This document shows positions 1 through 10,687 of a DNA stretch of 64,000 nucleotides, piece by piece. How positions within the stretch are numbered: position 1 is the stretch's first letter; every line of letters begins with the position of its first letter. This DNA is from Anopheles merus (Eukaryota; Arthropoda; Insecta; Diptera; Culicidae), in assembly GCF_017562075.2 (NCBI RefSeq), contig NC_054081.1, forward strand, positions 12,154,528 through 12,218,527. Reading direction: 5' to 3'. The notes beneath the pieces are model-generated. The model was given only the letters and a program-made list of their open reading frames with translations. It did not search any database and was not told where the DNA came from. Both the position numbers and the translations under genes were made by a program.

Positions 1-532
1 TTTTGGGAATGCAGTTTGTTAAAAAAATTAATGATTTTAATTTCTTCTTATTTCGAAGTTAATTGAAGCGTGTCGTGGATTATAATTTGATTTCTTTTTT
101 AATTTTTAATAGATCTTCACTTGACGAGCGCTAGGCAGCTTATTCATATTGTGGAGTGCCCAAAGTTACTCAACATTTTTTTTACATAATTGTTACTATG
201 GTGATGCAACCGAACGGTTTCTATTGATTTGGGAAAGTTAAATATGTTATTGTTTGATAATTGTTCAAAAAGTTTTTTTTTTAAACATGAAGATAGTATT
301 TCAAATATCTTGTCTGAGCTTCTGAGGTGGTGCTTTGTGTATTTTAGTGTATTATTCAATTAAGTGAAAGTACTAAAACTAGCGATCAGCACAAGTTCAC
401 TGCGATTGTGAAAAATGTAAAAAATGAGTAGTACGTTTCTTAAGAGTTATTGCCTCTTAAGTTCTTAAGAGTTATTATAACTCATTCGAAATAATTTGTT
501 GAGTTGGTTTCAGTTTGTTTTATTTCCTTAAA
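1..532. other. AT-rich stretch without a recognisable gene
   Basis: The stretch is AT-rich with scattered stops in all frames. A small direct repeat of the motif cttaagagttatt lies near 439-480. No gene, splice-flanked open frame or clear transposon end is visible. Confidence 0.5.
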
Positions 533-534
533 TA

Positions 535-778
535 CAGGGTTTTCCACGATTTATTGGTTGGTTTCCATCAATTTTTGGCTGGTTCCCATATTTTTTTGGT
601 GCGTTCCCACGATTTTTTGGACGTTTCCCAGATTTTTTGGTTTATTTGTATTGATATCCAATTGGACGATACCAATAATTTATGGGAACGGACCAAAAAT
701 GTATGGGGTACGATCAAAAAATCGTGCGAACGCACCAAAACATCAAAGGAACTGACCAATAAATCGTGGGAAACCCTG
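535..778. mobile_element. Foldback MITE, family F1, copy 1 (TA target duplication)
   Basis: The element starts CAGGGTTTTCCACG and ends with the near inverse CGTGGGAAACCCTG. It is flanked by TA at 533-534 and 779-780, as expected for a Tc1/mariner-type insertion. Each arm is made of about five tandem 21-bp units of the form GGTTCCCAYGATTTTTTGG, inverted about a centre near 650-675. It has no coding capacity. Diverged relatives lie at 34197-34396 and 44112-44280. The superfamily assignment is inferred only from the TA duplication and terminal sequence. Confidence 0.8.
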
Positions 779-798
779 TAAAAGCTGTTTTAATAATC

Positions 799-1172
799 CA
801 CTTTATTTGTATTGCTGTACAGGAGATAATTGCTGCTCAGTTTTGTTCCTGTTGCATTTTTCAAATTTTGTTACAATTCCTATAGCTTGGCGTTAAAAAT
901 ATAATAGGAATTTTGAATTCAAAAGGATTCCAGCGGGCATTGAAGACATTGTTGTACCGGATTGTTTGTTTTCTTTTCTACAATTTGAAAAACTTTTACA
1001 ATTTTTTGATGTTTTTTTTTTTTTTGGATGCAAACAATTATTCCTAGTACATTGGAATTATTTTTTTGAAAGGGACCTCTATTATATTTACAATGATAAA
1101 CCAAACTCCAGCAGTGCTACAGGAACAAAATAAGGCAACAAATATCTCCTGTACAGCAATAAAATTAAAGTG
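799..1172. mobile_element. Second, unrelated foldback MITE (about 55-bp terminal inverted repeats)
   Basis: The left end CACTTTATTTGTATTGCTG, followed by the core TGTACAGGAGATA and TTTTGTTCCTGT, is mirrored by ACAGGAACAAAA, TATCTCCTGTACA and TTAAAGTG at the right end. The middle (about 870-1090) is AT-rich and non-coding. No target duplication can be fixed with certainty. It lies only 20 bp from the F1 element but shares no sequence with it. Confidence 0.65.
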
Positions 1173-3550
1173 CTTTATTTATATCTGCTTGTATTCATGT
1201 TGTTCATGCTTAAATTAATGTAATCGCAAGATCCACAATCAGTTAAAGCCAAACCTACTTCTACTACTTAACTGTTTGTGCAAAACATGCATAGATGTAT
1301 TAGTTTTCAACAGTGAAGATTAAAAATGAAGAGATTAATTGGAGTTTTAAGGTACTATAACCTATTAGAACCAGCTAATTTAAATTCTGTTTATGAAGTT
1401 TATCAACAGAAGGGCAAAAGATGAAAACATATTCGAAAAGTTGTTTTTCTAGCATCAATTCCACTAGTAAGGGGTAGATTGAAACACCCAACAATCTTGA
1501 TTCGCTATACATTACTCTTTATAAACTGTCAACTGCCAAAAACTTTTAACAAAACAATAATGATACAAAATATGCCTTATAAAGCATCATTGTCTCATTA
1601 AATCTCTCCCCAATCGCCGGGTAAAACAGTAAAAAAAAGCATATCCTGTGCAACAATTGCAAGCGGGGAAGAAATTTCACAGATCACCGAATGCTGTTGC
1701 CCAACGCTGCCTGCATTGCCTCAGTTATGTAATTATGTGGAGCAACTGTATGCAACCGTATGTCTTATTTTGGTCACTACTCACCAGGGATTGGACTCTG
1801 TTAGAGGAGGATGAATCGGAAATACAAAGCAAAAAAAAAACAACGAAAACAAAGCAAAACTACGAAACGTACAAGTAAAACAAAAAAAAGCGACAACAAA
1901 ATACAAAATGAAAACACACACTAAAAGCCCGTTTTGCTAACCGAAAACACGGGAATACGAGAGAGAGAGAGAGAGGGAGAAAAAACAAAAAAAGAGGAAT
2001 GTGCATGCATCGGTTGCCAAGGTATACATGTATGAAAGCATAAATTCCTCGTCCATGTGCAGCTCGTGGCAAATGGTGCACGCGGGTGCATCATTTCAAG
2101 CGATACCAGGCTCGAGGTTTGCCTTATTTTTCTGCCCCTTTTCGCTGTCCCCCCCAACGCTCTCTTGTTCACCCCGTTCCTACCAATGCTTCAGATCGCT
2201 TCAGATAAAGGCACCGCAGGAGAATGAGCGGAGCGCAACAAGGAATGTACTAGGAATCCCACATAATCGATCCCAATCTCCCGTCCCCAGTCCCCATAAA
2301 GCACCCCTCAATTCACCACCCCAAGCAACAACAAAAAAAAGGAAAAAAAGAAAATTTCGTACATCCAAAATCGGAATTCGCTAGCGTGAGGCGACCTCCC
2401 GTTCCCGGTGCAAGTGTGCAGCCAAGGGTTTAAAAGTGTTTTTCCGCAGACCATTGGTTTCCAATTCCCAAACCTCGGGAGCTGGGATGGGGAATGGGGC
2501 CGTTCACCGAAACGAATTAAACCGCAGGGCTAAGGTGTGGGTGTGTGTGTGTGTGTGTGTGTGAATGTGTGTTTCCGTGTGTATGTGTGTGGGGGTGGTT
2601 TGAGTTGAGGGTGAAGCTGGTGAGAACCCCTCCGCCGTACGGTGGTGCAGTGAGGTGGGCACCATCCAGAAGTTGTGCTAAAGTTCGTGATTGTGCAAAT
2701 ATGAAGGAATGGAGCGAAGCCGAGTGAAAGGGCCAGAGCAGGGCAAATTTTCTCTCCCGTGGGGGACTGCCAAACTGCATCGATAGGGTTCAGGGAGGGG
2801 TGGGGGTTTCAAGGGAGAGGGAATCGGATATTCGGTAGAAACGGTGGCCCTGTACCGTAGTGACCGGGACGGAAATTAAAGGATATTTTTCGTAGCAGTT
2901 GGTTCCATCGCTTTTATGGTTAACCGTAATCCCTGCAAGCGCATTATGTTGATCTCTTCCCGACGATCGTCTTGTGCTGCTTTGGGCAAGCAGTCGAGCT
3001 CGTTCGCAACGTTTGATTGGCCGCCGCCGTCTGGGTTTCTGTTTTCCAACAAACCTAGCTACGGGATAACGCTAATAACTCAGTGAGCAACGTTCCAAAG
3101 CATAAATATTGCTTAACTTAAGCAGTTTAGCTTTTTCAAGACCAACAATTTGCATGTCAGCTAGTGATGCTAGCTGGCACAAAACCTTGATTTAGAATTA
3201 AGCAAAAATTAGAAAAATTGAAATACTTTGTCCCCTATTTCCTCTACAAAGTAAGCAAGTTGCTCACAACTACTGAAAAAAAGATCTACTTCAGACATTG
3301 TCATACATGCGAAGCCTTTCAATCCGGCTCGCGAAGAACTCTGTAGCATGTGTTGTAGTAGTTGATTAGTGACGGCACTCTGAAATCAAACTCCTCATAT
3401 TTGCACCCATTTTGCTGACTTTGAGACATTCTGCAGAGTTCAGAAACCACGTGTCAAAATACCACTTTCTTCAATTTATCAATCAGGATACTCTTTAGCT
3501 TCTGCAACAAATTAGACAGATACATTTAAAAATCTTGAAAATCCTAGTAC
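1173..3550. other. Mixed block, GC-richer in the middle, no gene seen
   Basis: About 1600-3060 is GC-richer and looks like unique host DNA. It contains a GA-rich run near 1963-1978 and a (GT)n microsatellite near 2536-2562. Open frames here run through simple repeats or lack recognisable domains, so none is called. About 3060-3550 is AT-rich with nothing identifiable. Confidence 0.45.
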
Positions 3551-4236
3551 AGTGGAACCTCGCATAACTTGTCATGCCTTCTTCCATAAAGAGCCTTCTT
3601 TTCCATAAAATCGGTGTAAAAAGTGAAATAATTGGTTGCAGGACCGCCATTGTGCTGGAAAAAATTACACATATGCCCCTGAATATCTGAATCAAGTTTT
3701 CGTGAAACTAATAATTGGGATGTATTTTTATTTCACTATTTCTTCATCATTATTCTTGCTCCATTATTGATTGTTTCTTCTTCTTATTCTTTTTGAAAAC
3801 ACGTTTTTGAACGATGATTTATTGGTTTGTGTCGGTACCAGCATGACTTTGTTTTCCAAAAATACGAAAATTTCGTCTCAATTGAAAAAAAGAGTATTTA
3901 GGTAAAATTCTGCAGTGCGAATAAGGATATGAAAGATTTTCATACATGTGTTGGCATCAAATCTGCAACACCACCAAAAGGCGTGCAAGAAACACTCGTC
4001 AACGTATTCATATGACACACTCTGTATGTTAAATGAAGCTTAAGTCTCGAATCTCTAACTTCCCCGAGTGAAACTACAAAACTAAAGCAAATCCTCAATG
4101 CTAACCGATCGTGATCTTTCGCATTGGCACCGTAAAAATGTACCCGGAACGCAAATGATACTGCTCGTTATGCCAGATTTTACTCGAAAAGTATTGGTTG
4201 AGCATTTATTAGATTTGCTCATTGTGGGTTCCACTG
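3551..4236. mobile_element. Possible decayed pogo/Tigger-like element
   Basis: The sequence CAGTGGAACCTCGCATAAC at 3551, preceded by TA, resembles termini of pogo/Tigger-type elements. GGTTCCACTG at 4227-4236 is its partial inverse. The two ends match for only about 10 bp and the right flank is not TA, so the pairing may be fortuitous. Nothing coding is visible between them. Confidence 0.3.
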
Positions 4237-4243
4237 CGCTTAA

Positions 4244-5665
4244 CAGTCGTTTCCGCTAAATTTTGACTCTAACTCACCTTTTTTATCTCAAAGCTACCAA
4301 TTTTTTACAGTGAGTCACAATTTTTTGCCTCAAAGACATCAATTTTTGACAGTGCGGATCAATTTTTGACTGTGAGTCACTCGCTATCTTCACAAAAATA
4401 ACGTAATTTATGACACTGTGTGTTCTGGAATTATCAAAATTATGTTAAGTAGTGAATAATTTCATTGATATCATTTGAAATGTCTAAGTTGTTATGTCAG
4501 TTTTCAATTATGTAATGGAGTGAAACGAAATTGGCCTGTATTTTTAGAGTAAAAGTTGATGCGTTCTTTGAAATTATGATCTCTTAGAGCCTAAATTAGG
4601 TAAATAAAGGTGCAATTTATATGAGGTCGAGTCTGAACAGAAAGTTGGACAGTCTCTTTTGCTTTAATAAATGGCCACAAATTGGCTGAAATAGTGTGAA
4701 AATCATGCGTTATCGTTATTAGTCATTAGCGTCGTTGAAAGGCTGTACTTGTTCCTCGCGTGTTTATTGAAGCACCTAAGCTTAGAGTACAAGTTCCGAA
4801 AATTGATAGATTTGATATGCTTGGTTTTCCATGAGTGTGTTTAGATACTGCCCTGATGTTCTTTACTCGCATAGCCTAAGAGAATCCTCATCTATGTGTG
4901 AAGACGACATACATACGATGAGTTTACAGAATTGTTCAGAAATTCTCAAATTTTGCGCATATCTGGAGTAATCCATTCCGAGTTAGGTCTGATTTAGGTC
5001 GACCGCAGCTGAATGTGCGAGTTAATATCATTTAACTGCTTTGCTTAGTGTAATTTTATTTCCATGTATTTCCAACGACTGTATGTGGAAATAAGAACTA
5101 TTGCCACCTAACTTTGGCTCTAAGGCATCAATTTTTGCCTCTAAGGCATCAATTTTTCACAATGCGCATCATTTTTTTGACTCTAACGCGCCTATTGTTG
5201 TCTGTAAGTCATCAATATTTGACTCTTGTAGGAATCATGACAATTTTACAAGTTATTTAAGCAGATTTTAAAAGTTTTTTTTCAACAGCTCATTAAAAAT
5301 ATAAAAACTGTGCAAATTGATTGTTTCTTGAGAAAAAATGATGAAATTTGGGAAATTCTAGAGCTTTTGTTTACAGCTGAAAATAAATGCCAATTTTTTT
5401 CACTCCATTAAAAATGCCAAAATAGGCAAAACAATTGTTTTATTTTAAATTCTATCAATAAAATTATTCATTACTTAACTTAATGTCAATCCTTTCAGAA
5501 CACACAGTTTCAGAAATTACGTAAAATGTTGTCTTTGAGGCAAAAATTGATGCGCACTGTCAAACATTTATGCCTTCGAAACAAAAATCGTGACATGCTG
5601 TCAAAAATCCCTGCCTTCGAGACAAAAATAGGCGAGTTAGAGTCAGAATCTAGCGGCAACAACTG
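4244..5665. mobile_element. Foldback element, family F2, copy A (terminal arms over 300 bp)
   Basis: The left end (CAGTCGTTTCCGCTAA) and right end (inverse of CAGTTGTTGCCGCTAG) open inverted arms of roughly 320 bp (about 4244-4560 and 5340-5665). The outer arms contain tandem units of about 20-21 bp such as CATCAATTTTTGAC. The inner arms share the stretch ACTGTGTGTTCTG and AAGTARTGAATAATTT. A third terminus-like segment, in left-end orientation, lies at about 5094-5230, so the locus may be composite. The right flank is TA. Copy B lies at 30550-31281. There is no coding capacity. Confidence 0.7.
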
Positions 5666-6314
5666 TAATCAAAGATACATAGTGAATCATTTAACATGAA
5701 AAGATTTGTTGGAAGCGACGAAAAAATTTACATTTGATAAAATTGACCTAAAAGGTCCAAGAATATGTCTTTAATATTTTTAGCCAATCGATTTAACCAT
5801 GCAGTGGAGTAAATTAGTGCAAAAATTGACCAAAATGCACGCGACCCCAAAACAAGTGCTACATCACTGATCTACACTATCCTTAGAGGAAAACCACAAA
5901 CACAGCAGCGTGTGTCAGGAGATTGGCTTGGAAAATGCTCCGATAGTTTGCTTGCTCATCCTTCCTTGTTGGTGTCATTATGAGCATCGCTGCTGCTGCC
6001 CATGCCGGCCCTTGACAGATTTAGGTTACACCGGAGGGAAAAGCAGAGATTGACTTAGAGAGAGATTGACTGTCAAACTGAGTGGATGTGCCTTCCTCGT
6101 GCTCCTGATTTTTTATGCTGTTTTGCCGTGCTATTTTCTGGAATTTCAACATTTGCAACAGTGGTGCTGCTGAGTTGTTCGTGCTGGCTAGTGTGTGCCT
6201 TCGATTAATATAAAGTTGCACTGGAGTTCTTCTGTTAATTCAACATTTTTGCCGAGAAAGTGTTTGGCTTCGTTTCTGCTCCTGTCACTCATCAGTTTGT
6301 GCTGAGTCATCGTT

Positions 6315-7568
6315 ATGCAGTGCTCAACCTGCAATGCACCCACCGATAGTGCTAATTCGGTGTCCTGTGCCGGTGTTTGTGGTTCCAAGCATCACACCCA
6401 TTGCACGGGGTTGTCTCGTGATTCTACTCGTGAGCTTGGGCGTAATAATCAGTTATTGTGGTTGTGCAAAACATGTCACGAGTTTCGCAATGGCACAAAT
6501 TCACTTCTCACAAGTGAGATAGCAGCCCTACTCGAATTGGTGAAAGCAGATATTCTCACCACAATTGACTCATCTCTCTCTTCTCTTAGATCGGCTATCA
6601 AGAGCGATTTGCTTCCTGAGATCCTCGCTCTCGTTGATAAGCGAGCGCTAGCACCCATATTAGCTAAGCCGTCTGTTAGCAACGCATCGCTTACGCACAC
6701 ATCCACTAATGTATCGTCGCTCAATGCCACAAATACATCCAGAACGACTAAAACAGCTTCCGCTCGCCGTACATTTACTAACTCAACGGAGCTCACTGCT
6801 GATATCCAAGCTGCGAACGATACCAACACTGTAGAAGATTCTGACAACTGTAACCACTACAATCATCGTACTAAGCCGACTAGTGATGTTAGTGCTGGAA
6901 ACTACCGAACAAATACACAAGCATCTTCTGATCCTGTTTTGAACCAAAACACCACCAACAGGGGCATAGCCGAGAAAGTATGGTTATACTTCACGAACAT
7001 CAAATCGCATGTCTCCGCTGATGATATGCGTGTGTGGCTTAAAGCTGTGCTACCAACGGACGATATTAATGTTTACCGTCTCACGAAAAAGGGTGTGAAC
7101 CTGGACTCGATGTCCTTCATATCGTTCAAAGTGAGTGTTCCTAAATCTCTTAAGGAGCTTGCGCTGCAGTCTACTATTTGGCCAGTTTCACTTACTGTTC
7201 GGGAGTTTGTTGCTCGTGGCCTACCAAAGCAACGTGTACATGAAAGGGCTCGATTTGACCCTTCTGAGCTTATTTCGCATCGTACAAATAGTGAAAATTG
7301 CTCTTCAGCTGTGCCAAAAACTACCGCTCATCCGGATCATTTTTTGGAACATCGATCGCCACCCCCACAGCGCGGGATTCTATCACCATCCCAGTTGACC
7401 GAGATCCTAGAGGCTATTCAACTGGAGTTTCCTCCCACACCGCCTCAGTTATCACCGGGGTGGGGCTTCAATCACAATTCAATCTCAGCAACAGAACAGC
7501 TCACAATTAATAGACCCATTCGTGATATATTACCAAAATGTTCGAGGCCTTCGCACCAAATACAATGA
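6315..7568 (+). CDS. CR1-type retrotransposon ORF1 protein (PHD-like zinc finger, gag-like)
   Basis: This 417-residue protein is the first ORF of the non-LTR element and is expected to bind element RNA in the ribonucleoprotein particle. The N-terminus has a PHD-like zinc-binding pattern: Cys3, Cys6, Cys18, Cys22, His27/His29, Cys30, then Cys51 and Cys54. Such a finger is known in ORF1 of many CR1-clade elements. Residues about 60-215 are low-complexity and rich in Ser, Thr and Asn. The segment beginning near KVWLYFTNIKSHVSADD is compact and probably a folded RNA-binding module. The tail is Pro-rich. The start is the first ATG of the frame, after a region without upstream in-frame continuation. 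The 3' end overlaps the ORF2 reading frame by up to about 150 nt. Identity as ORF1 is firm from position and finger; the RNA-binding role is inferred from the family. Confidence 0.8.
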   Translation: MQCSTCNAPTDSANSVSCAGVCGSKHHTHCTGLSRDSTRELGRNNQLLWLCKTCHEFRNGTNSLLTSEIAALLELVKADILTTIDSSLSSLRSAIKSDLLPEILALVDKRALAPILAKPSVSNASLTHTSTNVSSLNATNTSRTTKTASARRTFTNSTELTADIQAANDTNTVEDSDNCNHYNHRTKPTSDVSAGNYRTNTQASSDPVLNQNTTNRGIAEKVWLYFTNIKSHVSADDMRVWLKAVLPTDDINVYRLTKKGVNLDSMSFISFKVSVPKSLKELALQSTIWPVSLTVREFVARGLPKQRVHERARFDPSELISHRTNSENCSSAVPKTTAHPDHFLEHRSPPPQRGILSPSQLTEILEAIQLEFPPTPPQLSPGWGFNHNSISATEQLTINRPIRDILPKCSRPSHQIQ

Positions 7569-10428
7569 ATTGCGCCTTTCTGCGAATGAATCAGGGTTTG
7601 AAATGCTTGCCCTTACTGAAACCTGGTTAAATGAATCGATTCCATCCAACATGGTCCTTGATAGTGATGCCTACAACATATACCGCTGCGATCGAAGCAG
7701 GTTAAACAATGAACGTTTGCGTGGGGGTGGTGTGCTACTTGCATGTTCCGTTCGATATCCTTCTGTGGCACTTAACATTAATCAACCCACGCTTGAAGCT
7801 TTATGTATACGTGTTTCTTTTTCTAAGTTTCGTCTTTATGTGGGGATTGTTTATGTGCCACCGTATTTGAGCAGCGACCGCAACTATTTGGAATCCCTTT
7901 CTGCTTTCATCAGTGATGCATACATGCAAATGAAACCGAATGATCATCTTATCCTTCTGGGCGACTTCAACCAACCTGCGTTAGAGTGGTCGCTTTCTAC
8001 CGTAGTAAGGCCAGATTCATCTTCAGCTATAAGACATTATGTGCCACATATTTCTTCGAATACATCCAGTTCCTGCTTTTTGGATATGTTAAACTTGCAT
8101 GAACTCTATCAGCTGAACGGGGTGCATAACCATTTAAATCATTATTTGGACCTGGTGCTCTCCAACTCTGCTGCAGCTGCTTGTTGTTCTGTGTATCCTG
8201 CTTCGTCACTGCTCCTGCCCCAGGATGCCCATCATCCTGCCCTAGAAATTGCGTTACCGTCTTCTTTATTTAGGGCTAGTAGGGTTAGGAATGTATTACC
8301 TTCTGCTCCTAATTCATTGAGTGTTCGTTATAATTTTCGGCTCACAGACTATCGTAAACTTAATTCAATTCTATCTCGTTCCGACTGGTCTTTTTTTTAT
8401 CAATGTACATCGGTCGACGAGGCTGTCCAATCGTTTAATGCTTTGTTAACCTCTGCACTCCTTTCATGTACACCTATTTTTCGTTCCCCTCCTAATCCTC
8501 CCTGGTCCAATCGTACTCTTCGCAACCTGAAAAAGGATAGAATGAAATATCTTAGCAGGTATCGTCTGAACCGATCTGCATTCAACTTTCGTTTATTTAA
8601 GTACGCTGCCTCTGCGCATCGACTATACAACAGGGCTCGTTTTGAGGCCTATTCGAGTAGACTGCAATCGCGTTTCCGTTCTGATCCAGCATCCTTCTGG
8701 CAATTTGTTAGAATACGAAGAGGGTGCAATACGTTACCTAATGAAATGGTACTTGATTCTCGAACTGCCTCTACGCCTGTTGAGATCTGTGAGCTATTCT
8801 CTGCACATTTTTCCCAAATGTTTGAGCCACCGGTTAGTGACCCTAACCTTATTGAGGCTGGGCTTCTCTACACGCCAGAGAACTTAATTAATCTCTCCGA
8901 TATTTCGGTTAGTTCTGAAACAGTTGTACAGGTGTTATTTGGGTTGAAACGTTCTTTTACTCCTGGTCCAGATGGCATTCCTGCCTCTGTTTTAATAAAC
9001 TGTAAGGACGTGCTTGCTCCACACCTTGCTAAAATTTTCAACCTTTCACTTTCTCTTGGGGTTTTTCCTGCTCTTTGGAAATCCTGTTGGCTTTTTCCGG
9101 TATACAAAAAGGGCTGCCGTAGCATTGTTTCTAATTATCGTGGGATAACCCAAACATGCGCCACAGCCAAAACTTTTGAGCTATGTATCCTTCCAACCAT
9201 ACTTCATAGTTGTAGTTCAGCTATTAGCGCTAAACAGCATGGGTTTATGCCTGGTAGGTCTACTTCAACTAATCTCATGTCTTTTGTTTCCAATATTTTT
9301 AGATCTTTTGAGGCCGGTACCCAACTTGATGCAATATACACCGACTTTCATGCTGCTTTTGATAGTTTACCTCACTCTTTATTATTAGCTAAATTGTCTA
9401 AACTTGGTTTTGGTGATGGCATTATTAGCTGGCTGTCCTCATATTTAAATAATCGATCATGCAGGGTTAAAACCGGGTCGTACTTATCTGAGGAGTTTTT
9501 TTGTACGTCAGGTGTCCCTCAGGGTTGTGTGCTTAGTCCACTTCTGTTTTCTTTGTTCATCAATGATGTTTGTAATGTTTTACCTCCTGATGGTCATCTT
9601 CTTTATGCGGATGATATCAAAATCTTTTTACCTGTGTCTTCTTCTTCTGATTGTCTGAGACTTCAGCATTACCTCAATGCATTTGTTCATTGGTGTTCAT
9701 CCAATTTACTTCGCCTGTGTCCCGAAAAATGTTCTGTTATTTCTTTCTCTCACTCTCTTTCTCCTGTTTTATTTAACTATACTCTCTCTAGCGCTTCCCT
9801 CTCTCGTGTTATGTCCATCCGTGACCTTGGTATTATACTTGACTGTCGTCTTAACTTTAAACTGCAGCTTGATGAGGTGCTACTAAAAGCAAACCGAACC
9901 CTTGGGTTTATCTTACGTTTTACCTCTATTTTTAGAGATCAAAGCATCCTAAGAATCCTTTATTGTGCTTTGGTAAGGCCTATTCTTGAATACGCTAGTA
10001 TCATCTGGAATCCTCCCACTATTGATGGCTGTTCGAGAATTGAAAGCATTCAGCGCCTCTTTACCAGGATTGCTTTTCGTCGTTTGTTCGGTGCTGCCTC
10101 ACTACCTCCCTATGAAACGCGATTGCAGTTATTCAATCTTCACTCTTTAAGCTTCCGCCGCCAAGTGTTTCAGGCTTGTTTTATTGGTGGCTTATTACTT
10201 TCTGCTACTGATGCTCCTGATTTACTCTCGTCCATCTCGCTGTATGTTCCCTCTCGTTCTCTTCGTCCACGTGATCCTCTGTCAATTGAAACACGTCATA
10301 CTCTTTATACTTTCAATGACCCTCTTCTGTCCTGTTTCAGATTGTTTAACCACTTTTACTATCTCTTTGATTTCGACTCCTCTCTTAACTCTTTCCGTAA
10401 CCGTATTTTTTCTTCTAATTCCCTTTAA
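7522..10428 (+). CDS. CR1-type ORF2 polyprotein: AP endonuclease and reverse transcriptase
   Basis: This protein of about 968 residues nicks target DNA and reverse-transcribes element RNA at the nick. The N-terminal AP-like endonuclease (about 1-225) shows YQNVRG, LTETW with Glu33, GDFNQP at 147-152, LDLVLSN and HHPAL. The reverse transcriptase (about 470-740) shows FTPGPDGIP, NYRGI, HGFMPGRST, YTDFHAAFDS, SGVPQGCVLSP and the catalytic YADD at 695-698. The C-terminal part has the RDLGIILD and LEYASIIWNP motifs usual in this clade. No ATG precedes the endonuclease core: the frame is open from 7411, the given start is a GTG codon, and the first ATG comes after essential EN residues. Translation therefore probably depends on frameshifting, reinitiation or a non-AUG start after ORF1. 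The frame is +1 relative to ORF1. No inactivating lesion is seen. Confidence 0.9.
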   Translation: MIYYQNVRGLRTKYNELRLSANESGFEMLALTETWLNESIPSNMVLDSDAYNIYRCDRSRLNNERLRGGGVLLACSVRYPSVALNINQPTLEALCIRVSFSKFRLYVGIVYVPPYLSSDRNYLESLSAFISDAYMQMKPNDHLILLGDFNQPALEWSLSTVVRPDSSSAIRHYVPHISSNTSSSCFLDMLNLHELYQLNGVHNHLNHYLDLVLSNSAAAACCSVYPASSLLLPQDAHHPALEIALPSSLFRASRVRNVLPSAPNSLSVRYNFRLTDYRKLNSILSRSDWSFFYQCTSVDEAVQSFNALLTSALLSCTPIFRSPPNPPWSNRTLRNLKKDRMKYLSRYRLNRSAFNFRLFKYAASAHRLYNRARFEAYSSRLQSRFRSDPASFWQFVRIRRGCNTLPNEMVLDSRTASTPVEICELFSAHFSQMFEPPVSDPNLIEAGLLYTPENLINLSDISVSSETVVQVLFGLKRSFTPGPDGIPASVLINCKDVLAPHLAKIFNLSLSLGVFPALWKSCWLFPVYKKGCRSIVSNYRGITQTCATAKTFELCILPTILHSCSSAISAKQHGFMPGRSTSTNLMSFVSNIFRSFEAGTQLDAIYTDFHAAFDSLPHSLLLAKLSKLGFGDGIISWLSSYLNNRSCRVKTGSYLSEEFFCTSGVPQGCVLSPLLFSLFINDVCNVLPPDGHLLYADDIKIFLPVSSSSDCLRLQHYLNAFVHWCSSNLLRLCPEKCSVISFSHSLSPVLFNYTLSSASLSRVMSIRDLGIILDCRLNFKLQLDEVLLKANRTLGFILRFTSIFRDQSILRILYCALVRPILEYASIIWNPPTIDGCSRIESIQRLFTRIAFRRLFGAASLPPYETRLQLFNLHSLSFRRQVFQACFIGGLLLSATDAPDLLSSISLYVPSRSLRPRDPLSIETRHTLYTFNDPLLSCFRLFNHFYYLFDFDSSLNSFRNRIFSSNSL

Positions 10429-10658
10429 TTATTCTCCTTAGTTTTCTTTTACTCTCTTTTTTTTTGTTAAGTTTATTAAGTTAAGTTTAAGTGTTAGTCT
10501 CTACGCTCTACCCTTGTTTTTTCTTTTCTTTTTTGCTAGGTCAAGACTAGGTTAGTTAGGCTTAGTTTTTCATGAATCATTTTGTTTTTTTGTTAGTATT
10601 TAATTAGTTTTAAGTCCATTATATTTAGCCTTGATGGCAGATATTGTATTAAATAAAT
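10429..10658 (+). other. 3' UTR of the CR1 element
   Basis: This T-rich stretch follows the ORF2 stop and ends in ATTAAATAAATGAAATG, which combines an AATAAA-like signal with the first tail unit. In this clade the 3' UTR is the part recognised by the RT. Confidence 0.6.
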
Positions 10659-10687
10659 GAAATGAAATGAAATGAAATGAAATGAAA
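10659..10687 (+). repeat. (TGAAA)n tail of the CR1 element
   Basis: About six tandem TGAAA/GAAAT pentamers form the 3' terminus, which takes the place of a poly(A) tail in T1/Q-like elements. Confidence 0.85.

Larger units (their letters stand above)
5890..10687 (+). mobile_element. CR1-clade non-LTR retrotransposon (T1/Q-like), apparently full length
   Basis: The element carries two overlapping long ORFs (gag-like, then endonuclease/RT), a 230-nt 3' UTR with an AATAAA-like signal, and a terminal run of TGAAA pentamers. Tandem TGAAA tails are typical of the mosquito CR1-clade elements T1 and Q. Neither ORF is interrupted by a stop or frameshift, which suggests a young and possibly competent copy. 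The 5' end is uncertain: composition changes near 5880-5900, and the region before ORF1 should hold the 5' UTR with an internal promoter. I found no convincing target-site duplication. Confidence 0.8.

Noticed and set aside
7298..7510. Short ORFs overlapping retrotransposon ORF1
   Set aside because: They are alternative-frame shadows of ORF1. The frame containing 7298-7398 is the ORF2 frame but is closed by stops at 7396 and 7408.
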